Positions 38,326 through 50,302 of a stretch of 64,000 nt of DNA are shown here, one piece after another. Source of the stretch: Sipunculus nudus (taxonomy: Eukaryota; Annelida; Sipuncula; Golfingiida; Sipunculidae). Both the position numbers and the translations under genes were made by a program. The first letter of the stretch is position 1, and each line of letters opens with the position of its first letter. The stretch is taken from contig CM049309.1 of NCBI GenBank assembly GCA_026874595.1, forward strand, positions 19,535,576 through 19,599,575, given 5' to 3'. Below the pieces are notes generated by a model. It saw only the letters and a program-made list of their open reading frames with translations, made no database searches and was not told where the DNA came from.

Positions 38326-38418
38326 ATGGCGGTTGAAGACCGAAAGAAAAGTTTGTGGCACGCGTTTGACTCGCTGGATTTCCATCGAAAGGGAGAATGT
38401 ATGAAATCTCAGTTAAAG
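38326..38418 (+). CDS. SWAP70/DEF6 family, first coding exon (gene continues to the right)
   Basis: The exon encodes 31 residues: MAVEDRKKSLWHAFDSLD, then FHRKGECMKSQLK, followed by a strong donor (AAG, GTAACG). It aligns along its length with the N terminus of vertebrate SWAP70 and DEF6, which read IWHAFTALD..SGKVSKSQLK and have their first splice at the same lysine. These proteins are phosphoinositide-binding, PH-domain regulators of Rac and actin, with an N-terminal EF-hand-like region; this exon is the start of that region. The ATG follows CGAAG and is the only in-frame start. I could not find the next exon, expected to carry a VLSHNL-like motif. Two 7-kb transposons sit downstream, so intron 1 may exceed 25 kb. 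Confidence 0.82.
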
Positions 38419-39039
38419 GTAACGTACTGATAGATTATCAACAAATTGGTGTATGTTATGGAACGGTTTATGTAGGCTGACACACTTTTAAGTGTTCTCC
38501 AAAAGTTCCGGGGCCAGCTCGGCTTGTTGTTTTGTTGGCAGTGCAGAGTGACACTGACATGTGCCATACCCGGGACCAAACATGAATTCGGGAAAATTAA
38601 GGTTCTGTGGGCGTGATGCGAGACAGAGCAATTGAGCATACTTTTTTATTTCATTTTCTGTCAGATATTTGATATTACTAAAAAGTTTTAAAAGAAAATC
38701 AGAAAACTTTAGATATATTATTCAAAGTGTCTAGAGCTCCGGACCCGTGAATACTGCCGTGCAGCTATTTTTCCGTACTAGTTCCGGTTTACATGCGCAG
38801 TGGCGTACTGCGCAGATAACCGAAAACGGGCATCTTGTTTTGACTGGTACAGCCAAACTGAGCCGTGCTGTGCCAGCGACGGCGTTCTCCCGCTAAAATG
38901 GCTGTGAATAAGCTGTTAAATGAGGCTTCAAAAAGCAGCCTCCATTTCTGCGTACGGCATTGCAAGAACAGCATCCAGCATCGAGAAGGACAAAACGTTT
39001 CAAACGCTATGGCTGCCGTCGTGGTTGGTGACCTGTCCG

Positions 39040-39253
39040 GCACTGACTATTTTTACTATATAAGTGACATAAAATAAAACTGCCGGACGAATAGCTCAGT
39101 TGTTGCGGGTCCGGCACCGTCTCTTTTACTATTTAAGTGACATAAAATAAAACTGCCGGACGAATAGCTCAATTGATGCGAATCCGGCAGTGTCTTCTTT
39201 GCTTTATAAGTGACATAAAATAAAACTGCCGGACGAATAGCTCATAGTTGCGG
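39040..39253. repeat. GCCGGAC hairpin tandem array, left part
   Basis: A ~75-bp unit contains TAAGTGACATAAAATAAAAC, then GCCGGACGAATAGCTCA and GTCCGGCAC. Three units are visible. GCCGGAC and GTCCGGC can pair across a ~20-base loop. The hAT element splits the array. Confidence 0.8.
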
Positions 39254-39589
39254 CAGGCCTCGAAACTAACTTTTTTCCTTTTGGTCCCGGTACCGTCCCG
39301 AAATGCAGAATGAACCGTCCCGGGTACACAAATCACCGTCCCAGCTAGGACTCTTATGCCCCCCCCCACCAAAAATCACACAACAACAATTATACAACAA
39401 TTATTTTATTACTCATCTGATTGGCAGAACCTGTGACATAGGGATTTGAGTGTTAACAGAATATAGTGTAAGTGGAGCAAGACTTTTTATGGAATCCATT
39501 GTAATTTAAAACTAAATGTCTCGGAACGACACGAATGCCCCCGCCTGAAGCAAATTAGAAACATTTGTAAAATTTTGAAAAATCTTTTA

Positions 39590-40250
39590 AGTTCAGGAGG
39601 TGTCGTATGGTCAAAAGTAGGTCAAAAAGGGCAAAATGGAATCTCGATCTGTAACGGGTCATTATCAAGCAACACACCAAAAATCATGCCAGTATATGCA
39701 GGCATTGTGAAAAAAAATTCCATACATGTGCTATTTCCATAAAAATTTCTGTCTTTCATGAAATTTTCTATGTTTAGGAGCCGTAAAACAATCAAAAGTA
39801 GGTTAACCGGGACGAAACGCGAACCCGATCTGTAACTGTCATTATCTGCCCACACATAAAAAATCAGGGTGGTATCTGCAGGCATTGAGGAAAAAAAGTC
39901 AGTACATATGCATTTGTTATGAACATTTCTATTTTTCATGAAACTTTCTATGTTCAGGAGCAGTGAAATGGTCAAAAGTAGGTCAACTAGGACAAAACAA
40001 GAACTCGATCTGTAACTGGTCATTATCTGCCTACACACCAAAAATCAGGCCCGTATCTGCAGGCACTGCTAAAAAAAGTCCATACATATGCAATTTTTTA
40101 TGAAATTTTCTATGTTAGAGCACCGTCAAATGGTCAAAAGTAGGTCAACTGGGACAAAACATGAACTTGATCTGTAACTGGTCATTATCTGCCCACACAC
40201 CAAAAATCAGGCCAATATCTGCTGGCATTGCGAAAAAAAGTCCCTACAAC
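39590..40250. repeat. ~170-180 bp tandem repeats inside the hAT 3' region
   Basis: Four imperfect units contain GGTCAAAAGTAGGTCAA, GATCTGTAACTGGTCATTAT and ACACCAAAAATCAGG. The block continues to a hairpin at 40296-40325 (ATGCCCCGGCC..GGGGGCAT). A related GGGGGGCAT-type end lies at 39355. The block looks like a separate tandem-repeat insertion within the transposon. Confidence 0.7.
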
Positions 40251-40981
40251 TGTTTGATTTCGGAAGGACGGAATGACGGACATGGGTAAAACTATATGCC
40301 CCGGCCACTTTGTGGCGGGGGCATAAAAATATATATTACAGGTTCTCTCAACACTATATTGATAATAAAGAAGCAAGATTTGACCAGACTTAGAAATTAG
40401 TGACAGATTCTAGTGGCAATTCATTCTGTGCCAAACAGGGGTCTTTTTGTTCTCTCCCCGCTGACCCACTACCTGCTGATGGCATTTATAGGATTGAAAT
40501 TTGTTACTGAAGGACCCTCCATAGATATATGAAGGAGGTGACCTAACATCTCATTGCTGAGACTGGATCTCCAGTCAGACTTTACTCGTTTCATTGCTGA
40601 AAAACCACGTTCACAGCAGGCGGTGCTCATGGGGTAAAACCATGTGAATTTCGCATTAAACTTGAAAATTGGGAAACTGGTCTGCCTCAGCAATGGTACC
40701 TTGCAACAAATGTTGCCATAGGGTTTGTGGCCGGATATGCATGAAATGCCTGTAAACCATGACTTTTAAAAGTGGCCATTCCCTTCTAGCTCCATCCACT
40801 GAAAAACCATTTACAAATTCAAGTAAATCCTTGAAATGATTCAGGAAAACATTGAGGTCTTGTTGGCCATATGATGCTAATTCCTCTGTTGGGGCATCTT
40901 TATCTGGCCAGTTGACAGTATTGAAAATGTTCTGAGACGCTTTTAACACTCCCTCCTCGAGGTTCCCAAATCTCAGAGTAA

Positions 40982-41536
40982 GGGTGCCTTTCCGGGTCCC
41001 GCACGGTTGAAATCCAACAAGTGTGTTATCACTGTCGCCTTTCCATACATGTGGGCACCCGCGCGGGACCCGCGCGGGTCCCGCATGCGGATCCAGCAGT
41101 GTTGGATTTCTGCGGGGGCCCACATGCGGATGCTACATGTATATATCAGTAGCAGACATGTGTCCTTGTATTTGAAAAGAAAAAGGAGCTGATAGAGCTT
41201 ATTTAATTGCATTAAAAAAATATACGACCATCCTTCATTGAGATACGGCCCGGGACCAGCTCTAGTTAGAGTGTGACAGGAAATAGCCACCATTTAAGCC
41301 TGGCTGGTGAGATACGATTTTAATCCGCTCCAATCTGCCTCATCAGTTAGTATAAATGTTTACACTGAATATTTTCTTAAGATATTACACTAAAATTTTA
41401 GAAATTATGATTATTAGTGCATGCGTTTATCCAAACTAATGGGTCATCCGCATGCGGGGACTCGCACATATGGAAAGGGACTCTTCGCATGCGGGGACCC
41501 GCGCGGGTGAAAATCCGCATGTATGGAAAGGCACAC
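40982..41536. mobile_element. PIF/Harbinger-type MITE in the hAT transposase exon
   Basis: The 555-bp insert is flanked by TAA (40979-40981 and 41537-41539) and has ends GGGTGCCTTT / GTGTGCCTTT. Both subterminal regions carry CCTTTCCATACATG and CCCGCGCGGGT motifs. The TAA/TTA duplication and G-rich ends are typical of PIF/Harbinger. If the insert and one TAA are ignored, the host frame reads continuously through CDFITLRFGNLEEGV, so it landed inside a coding exon. It encodes nothing. Confidence 0.85.
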
Positions 41537-42001
41537 TAATAAAGTCACAGAGGCTGTCTATTAACTGATCCCGGATGGCCTCAAAGGACGTCTCAGCATC
41601 TTTGCTGTGACAGGTCAGCGGAATACCCTGATAAGAGCTTCCATGATCTCCAGTTTCAACGGTTTCAATAAACTTTACGAGTTTTGGGCCAGGGTGGATC
41701 TGCAATAGATATGTAGTAAACAAAGTCTCAGACTTGTAATACACATGAAACATTAATAGTTGGATAAAAACAGACTAGTTTGAGACGGTAAGTAAAATTT
41801 AAGATAAGAAGGTAAGTAGCAAATGAATGTTTGTATCCGAGTCACTTTGGATGAATAAGGTGAGTTTTAAAATATATACTTTGTCTTTCACAGTGAGTAG
41901 AAAAAAACTTTTGTTATAAATTTTTTTCAGATTAGTATGTTTATTTTTAATCTGCTTTTTCAGATACCAGAAAAAGTACTACACAGAATTATTTTTAAAA
42001 A

Positions 42002-42797
42002 GGTGACCTATGGGTCATGATACTCAACTGACAAGCATGACTTGTGACATTTATGGCCTAACATTAATTCTTTAAAAAGCATATTTCATAATTTGCCACT
42101 AGTGATCAAACTTTGCAGGATGACAGGAATATCATATGTATCTGATTAAAGCACATTACAGGATGGAACAATGCTGATTCCTGCGGTAGTATAATACTGT
42201 GTCATGACTGATATTCATCAATCTCAAAATAACCATTAAACCTACAGGAAAAATAGATTGCACCAGTGACTGGCTTCATATAACAGGCTAAGCTTTCCAC
42301 GATGAACAGGGGTGGTAAATTTAAAAACAATCTTTGAACTATATTTATGGATTTTATCATAAATTCACATTTGTTAGCAACTTTTGCAGAACTGCTTGAC
42401 CCAATATTGTTCAAACTTTGAATGGTAACTGGGAAAATTGGCCATAAATATACATGATATTAATTTTATTATAATTTTTTATTTAAAAAAAATCAGAGCT
42501 AAACTGTCACACTGAAGTCAGTTGTGGCACCTCAGAATCAATCTTGAACTTGCATAGAAAGTTCCACGTCTTGTGAAATTGGTAAAAAGAACAACAAATC
42601 AGCCTCACAGACAAGATCTGAAAATATTTAAACAGGCTCTGTCCACAGATCCATATCTATAGACATACAAATTGTAAAAAGCCATCCCAGTTTTTTCAAG
42701 TTTAATAATATCTTCTGCTAAGGGACTCGCGGCTGGCTTGAAGGACAACCGACAAAGACCCATCGCTATAGCTCAACATGACCAACATTCAGTTAAG
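42002..42797. repeat. Dispersed repeat in the transposase intron
   Basis: It starts with GTGACCTATGGGTCAT and ends with GACCCATCGCTATAGC followed by a CATGAC..CAGTTAAGCT tail. The same two ends delimit a short copy at about 448-632, so this is one mobile family whose copies differ mainly in internal length. Confidence 0.65.
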
Positions 42798-45700
42798 CTA
42801 TATATGAAATAAAAATATGAAATTAAATTCACTAACCCTCATTGCTACAAGTGCCACTGTTGTACGTTGAAGACCATCAGCTACCATTTGCAAAGTTACA
42901 TCATCTTGCTGAAAGAGCAAGCTTAACACCTTGAGTTCATCCAAAACATCAAGCAGGAAGTGGATGAAAAGCAACATTTTGTGGCTGGACAGACTTTTTC
43001 TGACCTGGCGGGCTCTTCCTTTCATTGTTGCACTCGCCTCATGGTCACAAGAATCACCAGCATGATTTTCAAAATGGATCATGATTGGACTGTAATTTTG
43101 AACTAGAGCACCAAGTGCTCTGGACATGTGAGGCAGCCAGCGGGTACCCCGAGCATTAACAGGTTTTAAAATATCAATTCCAAGAGCTTCCGCTACTGCT
43201 TTAAGTTCCCTTGTGGCTTTGGCGGAGTAACTGTAGTGTTTGAAAACTCCATGAAGTGTTTCATTCACTTCTCTTGGTAAAGGGATATGCTTTACTGCAT
43301 AGAGAGCTGACAGTTCTAATCTGTGGGCAACACAATGAATGGTTACAACCCAGGGACAAATATCTTTTAACTTGGCAGCTACACCATTTTGCTTTCCCAT
43401 CATTACTGATGCTCTGTCAGCTCCAAATCCAACTAGCCGGGACCGCAAGTCCTGATTATTGAGCCCAATCTGCCCAAGTCCAGCTATAATGGCATTTAGA
43501 ATACCCTGAGCATGAGCATGTTCTAGAGAGACAATAGCAACCAGGCAGTTGACCAGATTTCCTTCAGTTACATGCCTTACATAAATGAGTTCCTGGTCAA
43601 GGCTGCTTCTGTCCATTGATGAATCTGACATCACAGAAAAGAATCTGGCATTTTTCAGCCTCTGTGTCTTGTCTTCCATAAAAGACTCTCCAATAGCTTT
43701 CACAAAATGTCGGCAACCATGATCGTTTCTGTATGTACTACCCATGTCCAGACCATTTTTGCAATGTAATTCAACAATTTTGGGGAAGAAGGTAAACGGG
43801 GCCTCCTCCTTTGCAATGAAGTAGGCACAGTTAAATAGCTTCTCTAATTTCTCCCGAACAGCAGCATCCATGTTTTGGAATGAACTGACAATCGGGGCTT
43901 GTGCAGGGGCTTCTTGCACACTCTTAGCACCAACACAGTCCAAGTGACTCCTTGTTGAAGCATGATCTTGTAGTGTTCTGATTCTGATTTTAGACCCCCT
44001 TACTCCACAAACCAATGTATTGTTTCTTGAAATTTTGGGGAATTCTCTGCATAGAGAACAATACATAACTGTTTCTTGCTCATCATAATTCACCCAGTCA
44101 TAAATTTTCTTCCAATTCTCTTTAAAACACCTTTTCCGTTTGCTCTGGTACTTTTTTTTTAGAACAACAAGATATAGGTGCAGACTTCCATTCTGAGGAA
44201 CACATGGCTTGACTTCCATCCACAGGGTTTGGGGTATCATTTTGGGGTTCTTTGAGTTTCTCCTGCAATTTAACACATAAATAATAAAGATAATTATAAG
44301 ATTAAGCTCTCGGTTTCTCAGGGACATTTTATGGACAAAAAACTGAACTGAAATATGCTGAAGTACCCCCACACCTTTTAATGATAATATAGAACAGTTA
44401 CCTTGCTGCTCAGGTATAAAAAAAAGGGGGCGGTTTATCAAGGGTAAAGGCTGTTAAATTTAATGAAAGATCTGTACTACTTTCTGGCATATATCAGCAG
44501 GATAGTTTAACTTTAAATTAAAAGAAAAAGGAAATCTAATTATAAATAATCTGCCTAATTGACAATGTAGTTTCTACAAATAAAACCGACTTGAATTGTT
44601 TATAGTTTTAGCCATAATTTTAGCCAAATATGTGCTGTTAATACTAACATCTTCAGCTGATGTCCAAACGAAACTGGTGACATTGTACAAATTTTACCTT
44701 GATCATGATAGCTAGACTGAAGAAATTTCTGGTGTGGGACAAGTTAATTTGCACAATATGCGCGGGACACTCCAGGGGTACATGGCGGGAACACGTGGAC
44801 ATAATCATATGCATGAGACTTCCAGGCCAAAACCGATGACGTCTGTGGGAATCCCTATCCAAATTATCACGTGTTGTCCACACTCGGTTAATTAGCATAT
44901 AATGGACACCTATTTTATGATTAAACGCGCAACTCCGCATATGCAAATTATCACGTGGTGCGCAGTTTTATTAGCGATCAGCATACACTGTCACTGACAC
45001 ATTTTCCAGTGCAACCGTCGTGCCCAAGAACTTCCATGTGCAGTGTAATTTACAGATACGGCACACAGTGGTCTATCTCTGGCTTTGTGTCATTATGGTA
45101 CACGGACATTAACAAGATTAACAGAGGAGAGTTTTGTAATTATTACGCTGATTTACTTTGACATTTGACAAAGACATTCAATATTCAGTCGCCTAAAATT
45201 CCGTCATTTAAAATTTTCTTTCGGCATTCTTGCTGGACTTTCGTTTTTGGCGAAGTATTATATATAATGCGCGCGGGCCCTGTCTCTATATTGTCTTCAT
45301 TGCGTATATGATATATGCTTACTCGGGGAAAATTTTAATAGGGAACCCTGCTCTTCCAAAATTGCCAACTTGGTTACTGCGAATTAATGATATGCGAGGT
45401 GCTGTCTCTGCAGCGCAATATGTAAGCCCCTGTGATCCTTGGCATGAAAACAACTGACCAATGCCAATGGCGAACAGCTTCTAAAGTTATAGTAAACAAC
45501 ATTCATTCATGATGGACATATGTTTATGGAAATTTCTGTGACTTGGACCAATCATTTTAATGCATCGTAAATTATACAGAGTTACACGCTTGTGATGCTA
45601 TTACTATTAGACCCAGCATAACTTTTTTAAAATACGATGTCCCGTATCAACTAATTTCTAAATCTTTGATGCATAATGTGTCGTTAACTGTTAATAATTA

Positions 45701-46130
45701 AAATAATACAGATTGAATAGGCAAGGGTTAATGACTGCACACCTTACTACTGGTCACCGTGAATCCAAATCTGGTCAGGTCCATATCAGCGATTCTTCAC
45801 GCGGCCGACTGGTACAAAAATTCTTAACCGCGGGTCCGCGCGTACACGCGTCTAATAAGGACGCTGTGTTGTATTACATGATACGATATTATGTATCAAT
45901 GACACTTGACAGGAGCAACATTCTAGACTGGACGGCAGCAGCTGTGTTGTGTGTACCACTCCTTTTCCGTCTTTGCAAAACACATAAAATATGAACTGTG
46001 ATAAAAAATTTGCTGAGATGTTCCGAGGGTTTCTACCGTCCCAGCCTCGTCCCGGACGGCAAATATGATCGTCCCGAGCAAAACTCCGATCGTCCCCGGG
46101 ACGACGGGACGCCGTTAGTTTCGAGGCCTG

Positions 46131-46480
46131 TGCGGGTCCGGCACCGTCTCTTTTACTATTTGAGTGACATAAAATAAAAACTGCGGGACGAATAGCTCAA
46201 TTGATGCGGATCCGGCAGTGTCTTTTTTGCTTTATAAGTGACATAAAATAAAACTGCCGGACTACTAGCTCAATTGTTGCGGGTCCGGCACTCACTGCCG
46301 CGCCGTGCGTATATCATATGAAGTACCGGTACTGAGCCAGATTCAAAGAGTGCCGGACCATTAGCTTTGCGTAGTCTGCGCCCGGCACTTCTGCATTACG
46401 GTGCAACTGCGCATGTGCACAGGAAGTGCCGGACGAATAGCCGGCTGCATAATGGGTCCGGGCCCGGACCAATAGCAACA
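46131..46480. repeat. GCCGGAC hairpin tandem array, right part
   Basis: The array resumes immediately after the hAT target duplication with the same ~75-bp units. It then degenerates into CCGGAC..GTCCGG hairpins to about 46480, ending near GGGTCCGGGCCCGGACC. Confidence 0.78.
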
Positions 46481-47048
46481 GCCTATATTATTTCTTGGCC
46501 ATATAAATTATCATAGTCATACTCATACTCGTCATAGTCTATAGCCGTCCCAAAACCCATGTTTTTGCTGTTTTTTTAACTGTTTCACATATATTCTTTA
46601 CAAATAATTTTTGCCCTAACACATATTTGCAGATGTTCCGCCAATTTTGTGTAATGTAATTAGATTATTAAGTATTTACTTTGTGAAGCTGGACAGCGAT
46701 GCCAGTACCTTCCTCCATGGAAGACTTTCCATGTCTTTGGTACCAAGAGCCATTTATAAGTACTAGCTTCACAAAGGTTGGGTCGGTTGTGCATAACGTT
46801 GCATTGTCTGACGTCACCAGCTGGAATGGCTCGTTTATTTCTCAGTTCACTGGTGATGAACATGTCACAAACATTGATGACTGTTCTGTTATATTTTGGA
46901 TTATTTGACTCGTAGAAATGTAGTTCAAGGTGAGACATTTTTTTCCCCACATACATAATTGGCAGAATAGCTCCTGCTGGGCCAGAAATTTTTGTAGTGT
47001 TTGTAGTACAAGTGTATAAAAAATTATCCCATAAAAATATGCAGACAC

Positions 47049-47130
47049 GGGTACTGGGACGGACTATAGTCCTTTGAAATTGAAAATAATAATAATTTAA
47101 TGATTATATTATAGTCCATTCCAGCACCCC
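47049..47130. mobile_element. Small palindromic MITE (82 bp)
   Basis: GGGTACTGGGACGGACTATA at the left is matched by an imperfect inverse at the right (TATAGTCCATTCCAGCACCC). A related single end, GGGGTGCTGGAACAGACTAT, lies at 54664. Confidence 0.6.
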
Positions 47131-48730
47131 GGTCCACCTGTTTTTTGGCGATTATCTCTTCATAAGACAAACTTGCAAAACAAAATTTACACCAATGGCA
47201 TAAAGAGGCAAAAGCGTAATTTTTGGTACCTTCCCAGCTGGCAATGGTTGGTTGGACTAACGTTGGGCCAACGTAGGCATGTTATGTAGGACCAACGTTG
47301 GCGAGTTACGTTGGCCCTACAAATTGTTGCTCTTTGGGCCTACGTTGGATATACGTTGGGCCAACGTTGGCAAAAATGTAGGGACAATGTAGGACCAATG
47401 TAGGACTGATGTAGTGGTATACTATATATACGTAGGACTTATGTTGGGCAAATGTAGGACTGATGTAGTGGTATTCTAGATATATGTAGGACAAATTTCG
47501 GGCAAATGTAATTGCAATTATTCATATGTAGAACATTGAAGGACCAATTTATCGTAAAATCCACAAAAAGAAGAATAAGTGTACGTCCTTTGTTGAACTG
47601 TGTAGTGAAAAACTTGCAATATTATTTATATATAGGACCAATCTTGTGCCAATTTAGAATAATAATATTCAGGATAATCCACAACAACCATATATACAAT
47701 GTCCAATTCATTTATTTAATTAAAAAAAGTGTTTTGTGTTCATTCACTTATGATAATTTACATTGCATGTTCTCAGATTCATGTCCCTTTCAAATTCTTA
47801 AGGAAATAAACAGGAGGTGTTACCCATGAATTCCTCTGACAAGCAATCAATATAATTAAGACATGAAATTGAATAATATACTTTAATTGTTTATTTACAA
47901 AATTAAGTAACAATGATAACTAAAGATAGGCTGTCTTACAAATAATTATAATTACACTAATCTAAAGTGCTGAAGCTAGACCAAGTTGAAGGTGGGACTG
48001 ATGTAAATAACACCTATTGTTTAAAAACTTGAATAAAACCTACTCTTTAAAAAAATCCTTGAAATTTCAGATGTTAAATAATGACATCCTTATGTAAACA
48101 TTGTGTTAAATTAAATAAACATAAACAGAACAGATGTATACAAATGCATATCAATCTCATTTTATGTGTTGCAAACTGAAATAAAATTGAGATCTTACAA
48201 CTACAAGAGCCTGTCACAGTGACATTATTTTAAAACTTGGATAAATGTGTATCAACAACCAACTACTTTAGTCTTTACAGTAGAAGATCAATATTTGAGG
48301 CCATAATTTGAACTTAGCATTTCACAAAGTTTAAGGAGGTACAAATTCACAATGACTGTCAGACTTTAAAAAAGGCATGAACTCAAAAACAACCTTTCAT
48401 AATACCCCCTTATATCTCTGAAATGTCTATAAAAATAATCTGATACTCTAATTACAATAACTTAAATAAACAAAACATGTAAGGTAATGACAGGTTGTCT
48501 TGCATGTAATTATAACTCCACTGAAGTGCACAGAAGAGAAGCCAAGCTAAGCTAGACCAAGCTAAAGTGCAGCTATGCTAACCTGATTTCACTGATGTAA
48601 ATAATACCTACAGTTTAAAAATCGAATAAAAGCTACTCTTTTCAATAAATTCCTTGAAATTTGAGATTTTAAATAAAAGGTTTCTGGCCCCTGCAATATT
48701 TCCTAATATTTCTCCTGCTGTGCCTTCTTT

Positions 48731-49410
48731 TCAATTTTTTTTGGATGTTCTGTCTTTCTTCCCTCCGTCACGGTCACCAGCAAAATGCAGCCAGCTTTGC
48801 ACTGTGTTTTTTACCTGGTCCACTGTGGCGTCTTTCGACAGCGGATTCTCTCTCACAGCACCTGGGAAACATAGAAGGAACCGTGTCAATTAGTTCATAT
48901 TTGGAAGGTTACATTTTCATTTTGTATTGCTGTGACTGTAATTACTAGGACGTGAACATATGCAGATATAACCATATTTAACCTATGGTGACAAATATTA
49001 ATTAAGACTCCCCGAGTATATATTTAAACATTGTTTCACTAGCTTTTCATAAATATTTGATTAACTATTGCCCTGAAAAATGTAATTTTTATCATGATAT
49101 TCACAGTTCAGTTTCTGTTTAAGAAAAGTCAGCATAAATTAAAGTAAGAGCCTGAAATGAATTTCTTCGTTAGCTTTGATGGATACTGTCCATAAAAATA
49201 TACTCACATTGACACAATGCCAGGGAGGGTAATGCTGCCGGTATTTCTTGGTGTATCGGCGGCAGGATTCCGGCATCTGCCTTCCCAGTTCAGTCCTTTT
49301 GCCACAGCATTGGTCATCAGTGACCTGAGGACCCCCCTCACTACCTCGCTGATGTTTGTTCCACCAACTTTTGATAGATGATAGACCTGTGGATTATACC
49401 AATTACATAA
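48731..49410 (-). pseudogene. DUF4806-domain protein remnant (two exons)
   Basis: Exon 49410-49208 (after TTTGCAG, donor GTGAGT) encodes VYHLSKVGGTNISEVVRGVL then RSLMTNAVAKGLNWEG. Exon 48861-48731 (after TTTCCCAG) encodes AVRENPLSKDATVDQV then KNTVQSWLHFAGDRDGG, and stops. Together they match the DUF4806 pattern L..GG..V..VL..L....A...NW.G....AV+.NP......V....+.WL.FAGDRDGG. This domain occurs in multi-copy, functionally uncharacterised invertebrate proteins. The frame between NWEG and AVREN is not continuous as read, so there is a frameshift or a splice choice I cannot resolve. A possible upstream exon ends at donor GTAAGC near 51300. No function can be assigned. Confidence 0.6.
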
Positions 49411-49436
49411 CTGCAAATCATACAGGTTTTGATAAC

Positions 49437-50046
49437 ATATTATATATATATTATATATACTATAATAATATATATTTTATATATATATTTAATTTTATAT
49501 TCACAACCAATTTGAGTAACTAAATCAAAAGTGCTCAAATAAAAATTCCAAAAGTCATAGACAGATAATAAACCTTTAGAACTAGAAAGAGGCTGCTTTT
49601 GCACACATGAATAATTCCAGAATACAGGGTGTTCATGTCCTTATGAGGACACACTGAATGATTTTGTTAATGGTATGACAGTAGTAGGGTTTTCTTAAAT
49701 CTATGTGTTACTAATATGCTGTAAAAATCAATAAAAACAGACTGAATAATACAGGATTTGAAAAAAGTAGCTGTTGTTATGATTTCAAATAATAAAAGTT
49801 ATAGATTACTTTAACAATTGCAAACACAAGTTCTCAATGTTTGAATATCTTTTAATGAAACATGGCAGTATGATGTTACTGATAGTACTGGTAGATTAGT
49901 ACAGTGTAGGTGGAATCATGGTTACTGTTTGGGCGGCCCATCTTAAGATGGTTAACTCAATATCCGATCGGTTATTTGGTCAGACCCATCTTAAGATAGG
50001 TCAGATCTGAAGATGGCACGTGACATATGTATAGATATTTGATGAA

Positions 50047-50112
<66 letters not shown>

Positions 50113-50222
50113 TTTGCAACTGTATGTTCATTTGAATTTTTCAGGTATATATCATATTCCATGTATCAATCATGTATAATTGACAAATATCTGTGACTAA
50201 TACTTGATAATTATTTAATTTA

Positions 50223-50254
<32 letters not shown>

Positions 50255-50259
50255 ATATA

Positions 50260-50297
<38 letters not shown>
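49437..50297. repeat. TA microsatellites in the 47-54 kb element
   Basis: TA tracts at 49437-49500, 50050-50110 and 50222-50297, separated by AT-rich unique-looking DNA. Confidence 0.88.

Positions 50298-50302
<5 letters not shown>

Larger units (their letters stand above)
40469..44262 (-). pseudogene. hAT transposase (ZNF862/KIAA1586-like), interrupted and frameshifted
   Basis: Exon A (44262-42837) starts after TTGCAG. It carries a CSLCREFP..H..H zinc-finger-like segment, the catalytic-region motif VMSDSSMD (43.63 kb), GFGADRASVMMG (43.43 kb), CVAHRLEL (43.34 kb) and GTRWLPH (43.15 kb). It ends AGG at donor GTTAGT. Exon B (41699-40469) follows ATTGCAG in the same phase with IHPGPKLVKF, and ends in the hAT dimerisation motif STACCERGFSAMKRV..LLHIS. 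A 555-bp MITE lies in exon B (40982-41536). Near 40,650 the frame changes by one base between QFPNFQ and FNAKFTWFYP, which breaks the C-terminal domain. The intron holds another repeat. An upstream start exon was not identified. Confidence 0.88.
39254..46130 (-). mobile_element. hAT DNA transposon, 6,877 bp, with 5-bp target duplication
   Basis: The perfect terminal inverted repeat CAGGCCTCGAAACTAAC lies at both ends (39254 and ending 46130). It is flanked by the direct repeat TGCGG (39249-39253 and 46131-46135). CAG..CTG ends and a hAT transposase on the minus strand agree. Most hAT elements make 8-bp duplications, but a hAT subgroup with 5-bp duplications is known. GTCCCG/CGGGAC motifs cluster in the subterminal 80-100 bp at both ends and are probably transposase-binding repeats. 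The element sits within an array of GCCGGAC..GTCCGGC repeats. It has accumulated further repeats and is probably immobile itself. Confidence 0.9.

Noticed and set aside
38865-39077. Plus-strand 70-codon frame as a second exon of SWAP70/DEF6
   Set aside because: It shows no resemblance to the expected VLSHNL region and runs into the GCCGGAC array.
39040-39253. CRISPR-like spaced repeats (GCCGGAC units)
   Set aside because: The whole 75-bp unit repeats, including the spacers; it is an ordinary tandem array.
46660-46956. Minus-strand 98-codon frame between the two large transposons
   Set aside because: No family could be recognised and the opposite strand is also open; left unannotated, though a repeat-derived origin is possible.
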